DNA of 64,000 bases from Sphingomonas sp. NFR15 (GTDB lineage Bacteria > Pseudomonadota > Alphaproteobacteria > Sphingomonadales > Sphingomonadaceae), in contig NZ_FMWX01000003.1 of NCBI RefSeq assembly GCF_900103265.1, positions 124,001 through 188,000 of the forward strand. Reading direction: 5' to 3'. The notes below the pieces were generated by a model that ran no database searches, was not told the DNA's origin, and saw only the letters and a list, made by a program, of their open reading frames with translations. The position numbers were made by a program, and so were the translations under genes. Each line of letters starts with the position of its first letter. The first letter of the stretch is position 1. Shown here piece after piece: positions 34,340 to 43,024 of the stretch.

Positions 34340-35155
34340 ATGCTGAGATACGAGCAGGGCGTCGCCAGCCACACCGGGTGTGTCCGCAAGGTCAATCAGG
34401 ATGCCTGGCTGGCGCGGCCGGAACAGGGTTTGTGGCTGGTTGCCGACGGGATGGGCGGTCATGCACGCGGCGAATGGGCGTCGGCACAGATCGTGGCATC
34501 GGTCGCCGATGGCGTTGGCGCCGAGGATCTGCGCGAAGCCAGCGCCGAGCTGACCGCCGCGATCGAGCATGCCAACCAGCGGTTGCTGGCGGCCGCTCGG
34601 GCCGATGGCGCATCGATCGGCTCCACGGTCGGGGCGCTACTGGTCCGTGGCGGGCGCGGTGTCGTGCTCTGGGCGGGAGACAGTCGGGTCTATCGCTACC
34701 GCGCGGGATCGTTGACCCCGCTGACGCGCGACCATTCGCAGGTGGAGCAGCTTGTGGCGGCGGGCCTGATCTCGCAGGCGGAGGCGGCCGGGCATCCGAT
34801 GGGCCACGTGCTGACCCGCGCGGTCGGCGTGCGCGACACGGTGATGCTCGATCGGGTCGAGATCGACGTGCTGCCGGACGACATCTTCCTGCTGTGCAGC
34901 GACGGGCTGACACGGCCTGTCGCCGATGTCGAGATCGCGCGCTGGCTCGGGCGCGAAACGCCCGAGCGCGCCGCGACCGCGTTGCTCGACCTGGTGTTGA
35001 GCCGCGGCGCACCGGATAACGTGACCCTGATCGTGCTTGGGTGCGACGCCGCCACGCAGGTGAAGGCGAAGCGGCTCAGCCGCGCGGCCGGTTCTTCAGG
35101 TCCGTCACATGCTGTTCGTAGGCGGTGCGGAACTCCTTGGCGAACACGTCCATGA
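34340..35155 (+). CDS. pppA: PP2C-type protein phosphatase of T6SS (PppA-like)
   Basis: A 271-residue PPM phosphatase. Metal and active-site motifs are complete: VNQDAW, VADGMGGHARGE, WAGDSRVYRYR, LLCSDGL and APDNVTLI. Starts at ATG 34340 behind GAGGG, 70 bases after tssM. PppA removes phosphate added by PpkA to Fha and so switches T6SS assembly off. The last 30 residues (after IVLGCDA) are basic, family-unlike and encoded opposite the end of the fha gene, an 80-base tail-to-tail overlap; the tail may be a recent stop-codon extension. Confidence 0.92.
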   Translation: MLRYEQGVASHTGCVRKVNQDAWLARPEQGLWLVADGMGGHARGEWASAQIVASVADGVGAEDLREASAELTAAIEHANQRLLAAARADGASIGSTVGALLVRGGRGVVLWAGDSRVYRYRAGSLTPLTRDHSQVEQLVAAGLISQAEAAGHPMGHVLTRAVGVRDTVMLDRVEIDVLPDDIFLLCSDGLTRPVADVEIARWLGRETPERAATALLDLVLSRGAPDNVTLIVLGCDAATQVKAKRLSRAAGSSGPSHAVRRRCGTPWRTRP

Positions 35156-36416
35156 ACGCTTCGTCCGCGCCGCGGATCACCCCTTCGAACTCCTGCTCAT
35201 AGGCGCGCCATAAGGCGGCGTCCCGCGCGCCGGAGGTCCAGCGCTGCCATAGCGTGCGCGTCTGCTGGCGGTCCCGGATCGCGGCCGGAGAGAAACGCGA
35301 CAGTGTATCGCCGAGGGCGCCGCGCATCGCGGCGAGCGTCGCCATCTGGTGTGCCTGCAAATCCTGGAAAGCATCCTCGATCGCGCGGCCGGCGGGCATG
35401 AAGCCCGGTTGCGGCGGTTCGAGCAACTGCAGGAGCGCCCGCTCGGGCGAGCGGATGAACTTGAGCGGGTTGTTCCCGTCGAGTTCGAGGCTGGTGCCTT
35501 CCACGCCGAGTTGCGCCTTGGCGCGCGCGCGCGCCTCAACCATCAGCACCAGACCCGTCACCATCTGCCGCAAGATCGCGCCCGCCGTCGCCAGCAGCGC
35601 AGGCGGCGCGGAGCGCAGCGTTTCGGGCGATAACCCCGCCGCGTGTGCAAACGTCGTCCAGAGCTCGGATGTGGTCGCCGGCGCGGGAGGCGCCGCCTCG
35701 GCTCGCGGCTGTGGCGTCTCGGTCGGTTCGCTCGCCTCCGCCGCCGGATTCGCGATCGCCGGAGGACTCCAGGCGCCCATCACCGCCTCGACCGGACCAA
35801 ACCCCCCGCGCGACCACGCAATGTCGTTATCGCGCGCAAGCTGGCCCCAGACATCCACGGCCGATGGGGGTGCCGCTTCGCGCGGCGCGCTCGCCCAGGG
35901 CGAAACGCCGAGCGCCGGTGCTGGCTCGATCCACGCATAATCCTGAAGAGGCGCGCCGCCGGGCTTTTTGGGCGCCGCTATTTCGGCCGTGCCCCATGCC
36001 GCGTCGGCGTCGGCGTCTTCGCTATGATCGGCATGTTCCCAATCGTCCCACCCGAGATCCGGTGCGGTGTCGGGCGCGGGCTGGGCCGCCTCGAGGTGCT
36101 CGCCCGGCAGGCTGGCAAGCAGCTCATAGCCGCCGATGGTGATGCGATCCCCGTCGCGGATCGGGTGCAAGGCTCCCAACCGTTCGCGCGAGCCGTTGAG
36201 GAACGTGCCGTTGGTGCTGCGGTCGGCGAGCAGATATGTGCCGTCGCGATAACTGATCTCGCAATGCCGCGAGGAGACATGGTTTTTGGGGTCGGGCAGC
36301 GACCAATCGGCATGGGCGGAACGCCCGATCACCGCGCCCCGACGGTCGAGATGCAGTTCCGCAGGTTCGCCGTTATCGAGCTTGCGCCGCCCCGGCACCG
36401 AGAGAATGAGCGTCAT
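35076..36416 (-). CDS. tagH: T6SS FHA-domain protein (Fha/TagH)
   Basis: A 446-residue protein. The FHA domain is at about 25-100 (VIGRSAHADWSL, SSRHCEISY, DRSTNGTFLNGS, the residues that hold phosphothreonine). A long acidic, Pro/Ala-rich linker (100-245) leads to the C-terminal TagH domain (about 250-446). Fha is the phosphorylated scaffold through which the PpkA kinase and PppA phosphatase control T6SS. Its ATG overlaps the previous gene in ATGA form; order on this strand is vgrG, DUF6931-like, fha. Its 3' end overlaps pppA on the other strand. Confidence 0.93.
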   Translation of the reverse strand: MTLILSVPGRRKLDNGEPAELHLDRRGAVIGRSAHADWSLPDPKNHVSSRHCEISYRDGTYLLADRSTNGTFLNGSRERLGALHPIRDGDRITIGGYELLASLPGEHLEAAQPAPDTAPDLGWDDWEHADHSEDADADAAWGTAEIAAPKKPGGAPLQDYAWIEPAPALGVSPWASAPREAAPPSAVDVWGQLARDNDIAWSRGGFGPVEAVMGAWSPPAIANPAAEASEPTETPQPRAEAAPPAPATTSELWTTFAHAAGLSPETLRSAPPALLATAGAILRQMVTGLVLMVEARARAKAQLGVEGTSLELDGNNPLKFIRSPERALLQLLEPPQPGFMPAGRAIEDAFQDLQAHQMATLAAMRGALGDTLSRFSPAAIRDRQQTRTLWQRWTSGARDAALWRAYEQEFEGVIRGADEAFMDVFAKEFRTAYEQHVTDLKNRPRG

Positions 36417-36994
36417 TGCGAGAGGTCCGTAGCTTGGGCCGCGATCGCGGCGCCCAGGTTGAGTGCGGCGTCGAGATGGCCGGCCGGTTCGTCGGTTTGG
36501 TAAACGGCAGTCAGTATGGCGCCCGCGACAAGCTTGCCGGTCGTTTGACGCGGCGTGGGGACGGGGCGCTCACCGACCGGGTAAACGGATCCGCCCGACA
36601 TGAACGCCGCTGCGGCGCAAAGCCGGGCCGGCGTGACGTTTCTGATTTCGGTGCTGACCTCGGCCGCCAAACGTCGCAGCGCGTCGGAAGGTTCGCGTAG
36701 CCAATCCTCGACCGCCCGCATGGTGCGCGCTTCCGCCGAGCTGGTCAGCGGATAGCTCGTCACGACCCTGGCCGCCCATGCGACAGCTTCGTAGCGCGGC
36801 AACGCGAGCCCGAGGAATTGCGCGGCCTCGATATCGTGCCCGGCTGCGCGGAGCCCGGCGAAAAACCGGGGCGGCGAGACACCGTCCCCCGGCGCGCGCG
36901 GCCAGTCCAGCAACGCGGTAATCTGCCACGCCGCTGACCAAACAGTGTTCGGCCAATCCCCGTGCGGGGATGTCAGGGCCACCGACCGGTCCAT
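36413..36994 (-). CDS. T6SS-associated protein of unknown function (DUF6931-like)
   Basis: A 193-residue soluble, mostly helical protein rich in alanine, no signal or membrane helix. From memory it resembles the small family labelled DUF6931, which sits in T6SS gene clusters; that assignment cannot be checked here. Landmarks are AAQFLGLALPRYEAVAWAA, a run of helical segments and SVYPVGERPVPTPRQ. It starts at TGATG shared with the vgrG stop and ends overlapping fha, so it is made in step with both. A VgrG chaperone, effector loader or Fha partner are possible roles; none is proven. Confidence 0.75.
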   Translation of the reverse strand: MDRSVALTSPHGDWPNTVWSAAWQITALLDWPRAPGDGVSPPRFFAGLRAAGHDIEAAQFLGLALPRYEAVAWAARVVTSYPLTSSAEARTMRAVEDWLREPSDALRRLAAEVSTEIRNVTPARLCAAAAFMSGGSVYPVGERPVPTPRQTTGKLVAGAILTAVYQTDEPAGHLDAALNLGAAIAAQATDLSQ

Positions 36995-38931
36995 CAGAGC
37001 GGTGGCCCGATGAGGGTGCCGGTGAACACGCCGTTGCTGCCGACGATCACGCCGCCCTGCGCGTCTATCACGATCGCTTCGCCGGTGAGCATCGTCATGA
37101 TCTCGCCCCGGCTTCTGATCATCATCGCTTCCGCCGAGATGTTGATCGGCGTCAGATCGACTGCGCTCTTCCCGGATTTCAGGTGTATGCCGCTGTTGTC
37201 GATCACCAGCATGTTCATGCCGACCTGCAGCGTAATGCTCTGTTTTGCCTCGATTCGGGCTTGCCCCATCTCGACGTTCAGCCGGTAATCGCCGGTCTCG
37301 ACGGTGGTGGCCTCGTCGCCGCGCACGGCGGTGGAGCGATTTCGGCCGATGCGGGTCTTACGGTCGCGACTGATGCGCGCTTCGTCATCAAGCAGCACTT
37401 CTGCGAGCCGGTTGCGTTGCGCGCGCAGGTAAATTTCCTCGGAGCCGCCCTTGTCCTCGAACCGCATTTCATTGAAGCCCGGTCCGCTCGGCGCGGATTC
37501 CGCGCCGGGATAGCTGCCGATCGCGCCGATGCTGTGCGAGCGATACAGTGAGCGGGTACGGTTCTGCGGCAACGGGTAAGCGTGTCGATGCTCCGAATTG
37601 TACACGCGGCCCGTGACGATCGGGCGATCGGGGTTGCCACCGAGAAAGTCGACAATCACCTCCTCATTGTTGCGGGGCAGCGTCACATGGCCGAACCCCG
37701 CACCGGCGGAGGGATGCGAGACGCGCAGCCAGCAGGATCGCGCCTTGTCCGGCGGCCCGCCGTCGCCCCAAAGAAACCGCACCCGGACACGCCCCATCGG
37801 GTCGGCGTGGCTGTCGTCGGCTCCGCCTACCATCACGATGGCGGTCTCGGGGCCCGCGAACGGCAGCGGCGTCACGATGGGCGCGCGAAACGCCGTGTCG
37901 GCGGTCACGGCCTCGATCTCCACGCGACGCGGCTCCTCCGAATTGCCGGTGCGATACGGTTCGGCCCACATGTCATAGGCGAGCGCTGTGATGACGAACG
38001 TCTGCCCGCGATCGAAGGCGTCATCCGAATCGAGCGTGAAGCGACCGCCGCAGGCAAGCCCGATCGCGTCGCCTTCGCCCGTATAGTAACGCTGGCGCGC
38101 CTGCGCCGCCTGCAGTTTCACCAGCGCCCAGTGGCTGCCCAGCGCCTCGTCGACGAAATCGCCGGTAAATTCGTGGATTTGTTGCCGATCGGCCTGCGTG
38201 CGTACGTCGCCTGCCATGCGGCCCGTTCGGGTGCGGGTGGTCTGGTAGTCGAAGCTTTGCAGCACCACTGCGGCCTCGCCACCGGTGGTCGCATGCTCTC
38301 GCCAGGCCCACAAGGCTTCGGCGAGTCCGCCGCGCCCGGAATAATCCGCTCGCAACTTCACCGTATCGCGGCCGGACGACGGCTGATGCGCGGCCGGGCT
38401 GTCGCACAATACCAGGATGTGTGCGCCCGCTTCATGGCGGAAGAAGAAATAGATGCCCTCGCGCTGAAGCAGCCGAAGCACGAAATTAAGGTCGCTCTCC
38501 CGGTATTGCGTGCAATACGGTATCGGGAGGTACCGGCCGCTCAGGCGGCTGTAATCGACGTATCGGCTATAATCCTCCAGCACCTCGCGCACGATATCGA
38601 CGGCGGTGCGGTCCTCGAAGATGCGATAGGCGCGATTATGCCCGAGCAGGTGAAGCCATGGACGCAACGCGAGTTGATAATGGTACCCCTGATCCTCGCC
38701 GCCGATATAATGCGCTTCGACCAATACGCCGTGGAAGAATCGGACCGACGCCTCCAGTTCGAATACCTCGATCTTGACGGTTTTGCCGAGGCTGGGGAGC
38801 ATGTCGACGCGCTCCTCGGTGACGATCTCCGCCTTGATCGTAAACAACTCGCCCATGCGCTCGTGAGCGGTGAAGCGGATCAGCTTTGTCGGCGCGCCCA
38901 GCTCCGCGGTGATCTCGGCCTGACGCTTCAT
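36994..38931 (-). CDS. vgrG: T6SS spike protein VgrG
   Basis: A 645-residue VgrG. The N-terminal gp27-like part (to about 380) includes YRESDLNFVLRLLQREGIYFFF; the gp5-like OB domain has GRVRVRFLWG and WLRVSHPSAGAGFG; the needle follows (about 500-645), ending in short beta-helix repeats and GTLIGPPL with no extra toxin domain. It trimerises on top of the Hcp tube and carries effectors on or under its tip. Start is ATG 38931 after GGGGAT. It is divergent from tssA across 125 bases containing GTGAC-N13-GTCAC (38958-38980). No PAAR or adaptor (DUF4123/DUF1795) gene follows. Confidence 0.95.
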   Translation of the reverse strand: MKRQAEITAELGAPTKLIRFTAHERMGELFTIKAEIVTEERVDMLPSLGKTVKIEVFELEASVRFFHGVLVEAHYIGGEDQGYHYQLALRPWLHLLGHNRAYRIFEDRTAVDIVREVLEDYSRYVDYSRLSGRYLPIPYCTQYRESDLNFVLRLLQREGIYFFFRHEAGAHILVLCDSPAAHQPSSGRDTVKLRADYSGRGGLAEALWAWREHATTGGEAAVVLQSFDYQTTRTRTGRMAGDVRTQADRQQIHEFTGDFVDEALGSHWALVKLQAAQARQRYYTGEGDAIGLACGGRFTLDSDDAFDRGQTFVITALAYDMWAEPYRTGNSEEPRRVEIEAVTADTAFRAPIVTPLPFAGPETAIVMVGGADDSHADPMGRVRVRFLWGDGGPPDKARSCWLRVSHPSAGAGFGHVTLPRNNEEVIVDFLGGNPDRPIVTGRVYNSEHRHAYPLPQNRTRSLYRSHSIGAIGSYPGAESAPSGPGFNEMRFEDKGGSEEIYLRAQRNRLAEVLLDDEARISRDRKTRIGRNRSTAVRGDEATTVETGDYRLNVEMGQARIEAKQSITLQVGMNMLVIDNSGIHLKSGKSAVDLTPINISAEAMMIRSRGEIMTMLTGEAIVIDAQGGVIVGSNGVFTGTLIGPPL

Positions 38932-39056
38932 GCGACGATCCCCGCCATGTTACAGATGTGACCATTCTGCCGATTGTCACGCATGTGGCCCGCGCATAGG
39001 CGAGCCGCGAACGCCGGGTCCGCCGTCGGGCCGCGCGCTGGCAAGGACGGTTCATC

Positions 39057-40064
39057 ATGACGATCGACATCGAAGCGCTGCTCGTTCCGCTCGAGGACGA
39101 AGCCGGGACGGGGCCGGACCTCGCCTATGATCCGCAACGCCATGCCATTGAAGCGGCGTTCGACGCGCCGGTTTCCATCGACGCCTCGGGCATGGTCGAG
39201 GAGGCTGCCGCCGCCGATTGGCGCCCGATCGTCGCGGCCATTCAAGAGCAGGGCACGCGTACCAAGGACGTTTGGCTGGCGGTGTATCTCGCACGCGCCG
39301 GCGCGCGCGCGGGGCGCTTCGACTGGATGGAGGCGGGGCTCGACTATCTCGCCGGCCTGGTGGAACGATACTGGCCCAATGTGCATCCGCAACTCGAGGA
39401 ATATGGGTTTCAGGGCCGCAAGGGCGCCTGCGACACGCTGGTCAATTTCCGTGCGTTCGTCGGCCCGCTGCAGGCCGCTCCGCTGTTCGCTCATCCCCGG
39501 CACGGCAGCTTCAGCGGCAACGACCTCCAGCGCTTCCACCGTGGCGGCGACGCCGAGGATGGCTATGGCGCGTTCCGTGCCGCGCTTGCCGACGGAGGCG
39601 AGGCCGAACTCCGCCTCGTCATGCCGCGCCTTGACGCGATGGAGGCGGCGGTTCGCCGCACCGATGCCGTGTTGGTCGCCGAAGCCGGAAATGAAAGCGG
39701 CACAAACTTCGCCGCGCTGTACGAAGCGCTTGGCGCCATCCGCACGGCTATCCACACTTTCGCGCCGCAAGCGCCCGTCGCCACGGACGACGGTGCGGTG
39801 GAGGGTGTTGCAGAGGCGGGCGGCGGAGGTGAGGGCACCGCCGGCGCCGCGATCACGGGCGTTCGCAACCGTGATGAGGTCCGGCGCGCGCTTGCGCTCA
39901 TCACCGATTATTACCGGATTCACGAGCCATGCAGCCCGGTGCCGTTGCTGCTGACGCGCGCGCAGGCGTGGGTGGACTACAGCTTCCTCGATGTGCTCGG
40001 CGATATCGCGCCCGGCGCGGTTCCGGACGTGCGGATGCTGCTGGAACTTCGGGAGCGGTCGTGA
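39057..40064 (+). CDS. tssA: T6SS protein TssA
   Basis: A 335-residue TssA of the short class. The ImpA N-terminal domain is at about 8-130 (SGMVEEAAAADWRPIVAAI, LAVYLARAGAR, YWPNVHPQL). The C-terminus VDYSFLDVLGDIAPGAVPDV is typical for the family. TssA helps recruit and prime sheath-tube polymerisation. The gene stands alone 125 bases from vgrG; a 321-base gap follows before tssB, the longest non-coding stretch within the T6SS, so tssB probably has a separate promoter. Confidence 0.92.
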   Translation: MTIDIEALLVPLEDEAGTGPDLAYDPQRHAIEAAFDAPVSIDASGMVEEAAAADWRPIVAAIQEQGTRTKDVWLAVYLARAGARAGRFDWMEAGLDYLAGLVERYWPNVHPQLEEYGFQGRKGACDTLVNFRAFVGPLQAAPLFAHPRHGSFSGNDLQRFHRGGDAEDGYGAFRAALADGGEAELRLVMPRLDAMEAAVRRTDAVLVAEAGNESGTNFAALYEALGAIRTAIHTFAPQAPVATDDGAVEGVAEAGGGGEGTAGAAITGVRNRDEVRRALALITDYYRIHEPCSPVPLLLTRAQAWVDYSFLDVLGDIAPGAVPDVRMLLELRERS

Positions 40065-40385
40065 GGCATGAGGCCGGCGCTGCGAGCGCGCGGCGCCGGA
40101 CGCCTTGATGATGCGGGCGGGCAAACCCGTTCTCCTGTCGAACATGATGGCGACTTGAATACGTCGCGCGTGTATGGCTGCCCATTCGATTAGTGTTTCA
40201 ACCGAAATGTTATGGTCACACCATGTAATATTCGCCTCGACACGGGTGCCGCTCCGGTATGTTGCAGCGGTAACCTGATCCCGTGTTGATGTAATCCTGC
40301 TGAAGCCAAGAGGATAGACTTTAGACGTCATCGGCTGGACGGCGCTTCTGTTCGTCGCTGGCGCTTCAAGTGGGACGAGGTCGTA
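40065..40385. promoter_or_regulatory. Long AT-richer region upstream of tssB, likely T6SS sheath promoter region
   Basis: No supported gene. The middle (about 40150-40330) is clearly AT-richer than the surrounding genes and contains the inverted repeat ATGGT-CAC-ACCAT at 40212-40224 followed by TGTAATATTCG. I looked for a -24/-12 sigma-54 box (TGGC...TTGC) and did not find a good one. Likely holds the promoter and control sites for the tssB-tssC-hcp transcript. Confidence 0.45.
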
Positions 40386-40904
40386 ATGGTATCGGCAAAA
40401 GGCGGGCAGCGCTTCATCAAGGAAAATCGGGCACCCCGGGTCCATATCGAATATGAGGTGGAAACCTACGGTTCGCGCCAGAAGATCGAGATTCCATTCG
40501 TCATGGGCGTGATGTCCGATCTTTCGGGCAAGTCGCTGATCGAGAAGAAGCCGCACGCCGATCGCGACTTCGTCGAGTTCGACATGGATAATTTCGAGGA
40601 GCGGATGGAGCGGATCGCCCCGCGCGTCGCCTTCGCGGTCGAGAACACGCTGACCGGCGACGGGCGTCTTGGCATCGACCTGACCTTTTCGTCGATGGAG
40701 GATTTCAACCCAGGCCAGATCGCCCGCAACGTGCCCGCGCTCGCCAAGCTGCTCGAGGCGCGTGAGCAGCTCAACGATCTCATGCTCTACATGGACGGCA
40801 AGGCTGGCGCACAGGATCTGCTCGACAGCGTCCTGCGCGATCCTGAGCTGATGCGTTCGCTCGCTGCCTCGCCCGCGCCGCAGCCGGCCCCCGAGGCCGA
40901 GTGA
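40386..40904 (+). CDS. tssB: T6SS contractile sheath small subunit TssB
   Basis: A 172-residue TssB (VipA/ImpB). The opening KENRAPRVHIEYEVETYG and PFVMGVMSDLSG are diagnostic, as is FNPGQIARNVPALAKLL. TssB and TssC form the contractile sheath around the Hcp tube. ATG 40386 follows GAGG. tssC starts 43 bases downstream. The C-terminal tail after LMRSLA is short and Pro/Ala-rich. Confidence 0.96.
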   Translation: MVSAKGGQRFIKENRAPRVHIEYEVETYGSRQKIEIPFVMGVMSDLSGKSLIEKKPHADRDFVEFDMDNFEERMERIAPRVAFAVENTLTGDGRLGIDLTFSSMEDFNPGQIARNVPALAKLLEAREQLNDLMLYMDGKAGAQDLLDSVLRDPELMRSLAASPAPQPAPEAE

Positions 40905-40947
40905 GCCGGCGCGGCGCCGCACCCGAATCTCCCAGAAGGACAGACTG

Positions 40948-42441
40948 ATGGCCCAGGAAGCTTTCCAGCAGGACGCGGCGGCGACATTCGCCGCGCCTAT
41001 CGAAACGAGCGATTTCGCGATGCTCCTCAACAAGGAGTTCAAGCCCAACACCGACGCCAAGCAGGCGCGTATCGAGCAGGCGGTGAAAACCCTGGCGCAG
41101 CAGGCGCTGGAAGACGCCAGCGTGATCGGCGAGGACGTGTATCTGACGGTCGATGCGCTCAAGTCGGCGATTGACCGCAAGCTCACCGAGCAGGTGAATG
41201 CGATCATCCACCACCCCGAGTTCCAGACGCTCGAGTCCGCGTGGCGGGGTGTCGCCTATCTCGTCAACAACACCTCTACCGGCAAGGATCTCAAGATCCG
41301 GGTGCTCAACATCTCCAAGGAGGAGACGCGGCGGCAGTTGCGGCAGCATCGCGACGCCGGATGGGACCAGAGCCCGCTGTTTAAGAAGCTTTACGAGGCG
41401 GAGTTCGGGCAGCTCGGCGGCCAGCCGTACGGCGCGATCGTCTGCGACTATTATTTCGATCACAGCGGCCCTGATCTCGAGATCATGAAGGGCCTCGCCA
41501 AGATCGGCGCGGCCGCCCACGCGCCGTTCATCGCCGCGGCCGATCCGCATCTGATCGGCATGGATAGCTGGCGGCAGCTCTCCAACCCGCGTGATATCGC
41601 CAAGCAGTTCGACGCGACCGACTATATGGCATGGCGTGCGTTCCGCGCCTCGAACGACAGTCGCTACATGGCGCTGACGCTGCCGCGCTTCCTCGGCCGT
41701 CCGCTGTACGGCGCGGAGACCGATCCCGTGCCCGACTTCGCTTTCGAGGAGGAGGTGAACGGCGAACACGACAAATACCTGTGGCTCAATGCGTCTTATG
41801 CGCTGGCCGTGCGGATCACGGACGCGTTCAAGACCTATGGCTGGTGCACCCGCATTCGCGGCGTGGAATCGGGCGGCACGGTGGAGGATCTGCCCACCGC
41901 ATTGTTCCCGACCGACGAGGGTGGCCTCGACGCCAAGTGCCCGACGGAGATCGCCATTTCGGACCGGCGCGAGGCGGAGCTCTCCAAGGCCGGACTGATG
42001 GCGCTGGTTCACCGCAAGAACACCGATCAGGCGACCTTCATCGGCGCGCAGACGCTGCATGAACCCAAAGCCTATGAGGATGCCGACGCGACCGCGAGCG
42101 CCAACCTGTCGGCGCGCCTCCCCTACATCTTCGCGAGCTGCCGCTTCGCGCATTATCTCAAGTGCATGGTGCGCGACTGGGTCGGCGGTACGCGTGAGGC
42201 GCCGCAACTCAGCCGTGACCTCCAGAGCTGGATCATGCAATATGTCGATCTTCAGCCAGAGCATTCGGATGAAAAAACCAAGGCGAGGAAGCCGCTGAAG
42301 CAAGCTTCCGTCGAAGTCATCCCGGATCCCGAAAACCCCGGATACTATCGTGGCTTGTTCCGCATGGTGCCGCACTACCAGCTCGAGGGCATGGACGTCA
42401 GCCTCAGCATGGTTTCGCGCCTACCTAAAGGCAACAAATAA
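40948..42441 (+). CDS. tssC: T6SS contractile sheath large subunit TssC
   Basis: A 497-residue TssC (VipB/ImpC). Motifs include HPEFQTLESAWRGVAYLVNN at about 90, GAIVCDYYFDHSGPDLEI at about 160 and LPRFLGRPLYG. It pairs with TssB to make the sheath whose contraction fires the tube, and the N-terminal region is where ClpV acts during recycling in related systems. ATG 40948 follows AAGGACAG. The hcp gene begins 36 bases later. Confidence 0.96.
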   Translation: MAQEAFQQDAAATFAAPIETSDFAMLLNKEFKPNTDAKQARIEQAVKTLAQQALEDASVIGEDVYLTVDALKSAIDRKLTEQVNAIIHHPEFQTLESAWRGVAYLVNNTSTGKDLKIRVLNISKEETRRQLRQHRDAGWDQSPLFKKLYEAEFGQLGGQPYGAIVCDYYFDHSGPDLEIMKGLAKIGAAAHAPFIAAADPHLIGMDSWRQLSNPRDIAKQFDATDYMAWRAFRASNDSRYMALTLPRFLGRPLYGAETDPVPDFAFEEEVNGEHDKYLWLNASYALAVRITDAFKTYGWCTRIRGVESGGTVEDLPTALFPTDEGGLDAKCPTEIAISDRREAELSKAGLMALVHRKNTDQATFIGAQTLHEPKAYEDADATASANLSARLPYIFASCRFAHYLKCMVRDWVGGTREAPQLSRDLQSWIMQYVDLQPEHSDEKTKARKPLKQASVEVIPDPENPGYYRGLFRMVPHYQLEGMDVSLSMVSRLPKGNK

Positions 42442-42477
42442 CACCTTAACCTACACCTTTTCACACGGAGCAAGATT

Positions 42478-42963
42478 ATGGCCGTAGAAATCTTTCTGAA
42501 GCTTGATGGTTGCAATGGCGAGGCGATCGCGTCCGGACACGAGAACGAAATCGACGTCATCGGATGGCACTGGGGCGTCAACAACCAGGGCTCGGCGCAT
42601 ATGGGCGGCGGCGCCGGCACCGGCAAAGCCAGCTTTCACGACCTCACCGTAACCAAATATGTCGATCTGGCGACGACAACGATTCTGTCGAACTGTTCGA
42701 AGGGCAAGCATTTCAGCACCGCCACCCTGACCGCGCGCAAGGTCGGCGGGGACAAGCCTCTGGAATATCTCACCATCACCATGACGGAAGTGTTCATCAG
42801 CGGCGTTCAGCACGGCGGCAGCCTCGGCGACGAACGGACCACGGAAAACGTCACGCTCAACTTCGAGAAGGTGAAGGTCGAGTACAAGCCGCAGACGGCG
42901 ACCGGCGGCGGTGGCGGCGACACGCCGTTCAACTGGGACATCCGCAAGAACGAAGCGGCCTGA
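42478..42963 (+). CDS. hcp: T6SS tube protein Hcp (TssD)
   Basis: A 161-residue Hcp. The beta-barrel family segments are clear: DVIGWHWGVNNQGSAHMG near 25, SFHDLTVTKYVD near 50, YLTITMTEVFISGVQ near 98 and NFEKVKVEYKPQ near 128. Hcp hexamers stack into the secreted tube and may carry small effectors in the lumen. ATG 42478 follows GGAG. The next gene, 61 bases downstream, is the unassigned 512-residue protein. Confidence 0.95.
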   Translation: MAVEIFLKLDGCNGEAIASGHENEIDVIGWHWGVNNQGSAHMGGGAGTGKASFHDLTVTKYVDLATTTILSNCSKGKHFSTATLTARKVGGDKPLEYLTITMTEVFISGVQHGGSLGDERTTENVTLNFEKVKVEYKPQTATGGGGGDTPFNWDIRKNEAA

Positions 42964-43024
42964 CCCGTTTTGCGCCGCGTCGGCTCCGGCCGGCGCCGCG
43001 CCACCTCAAGCTGTGAGACCGGCC

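Noticed and set aside
35076..35155. Possible frameshift at the end of pppA
   Set aside because: All phosphatase motifs precede the overlap and both genes keep open frames; an overlap is the simpler reading, although a sequencing check would be useful.
36994..38931. VgrG carrying a C-terminal effector domain
   Set aside because: The protein ends shortly after the needle repeats at GTLIGPPL, with no extra domain.
40331..40385. Sigma-54 (-24/-12) promoter for tssB
   Set aside because: TGGCGC occurs but no TTGC follows at the right distance.
38928..41207. 759-codon minus-strand frame opposite tssA, tssB and tssC
   Set aside because: Spans three real genes and their spacers; protein is motif-free.
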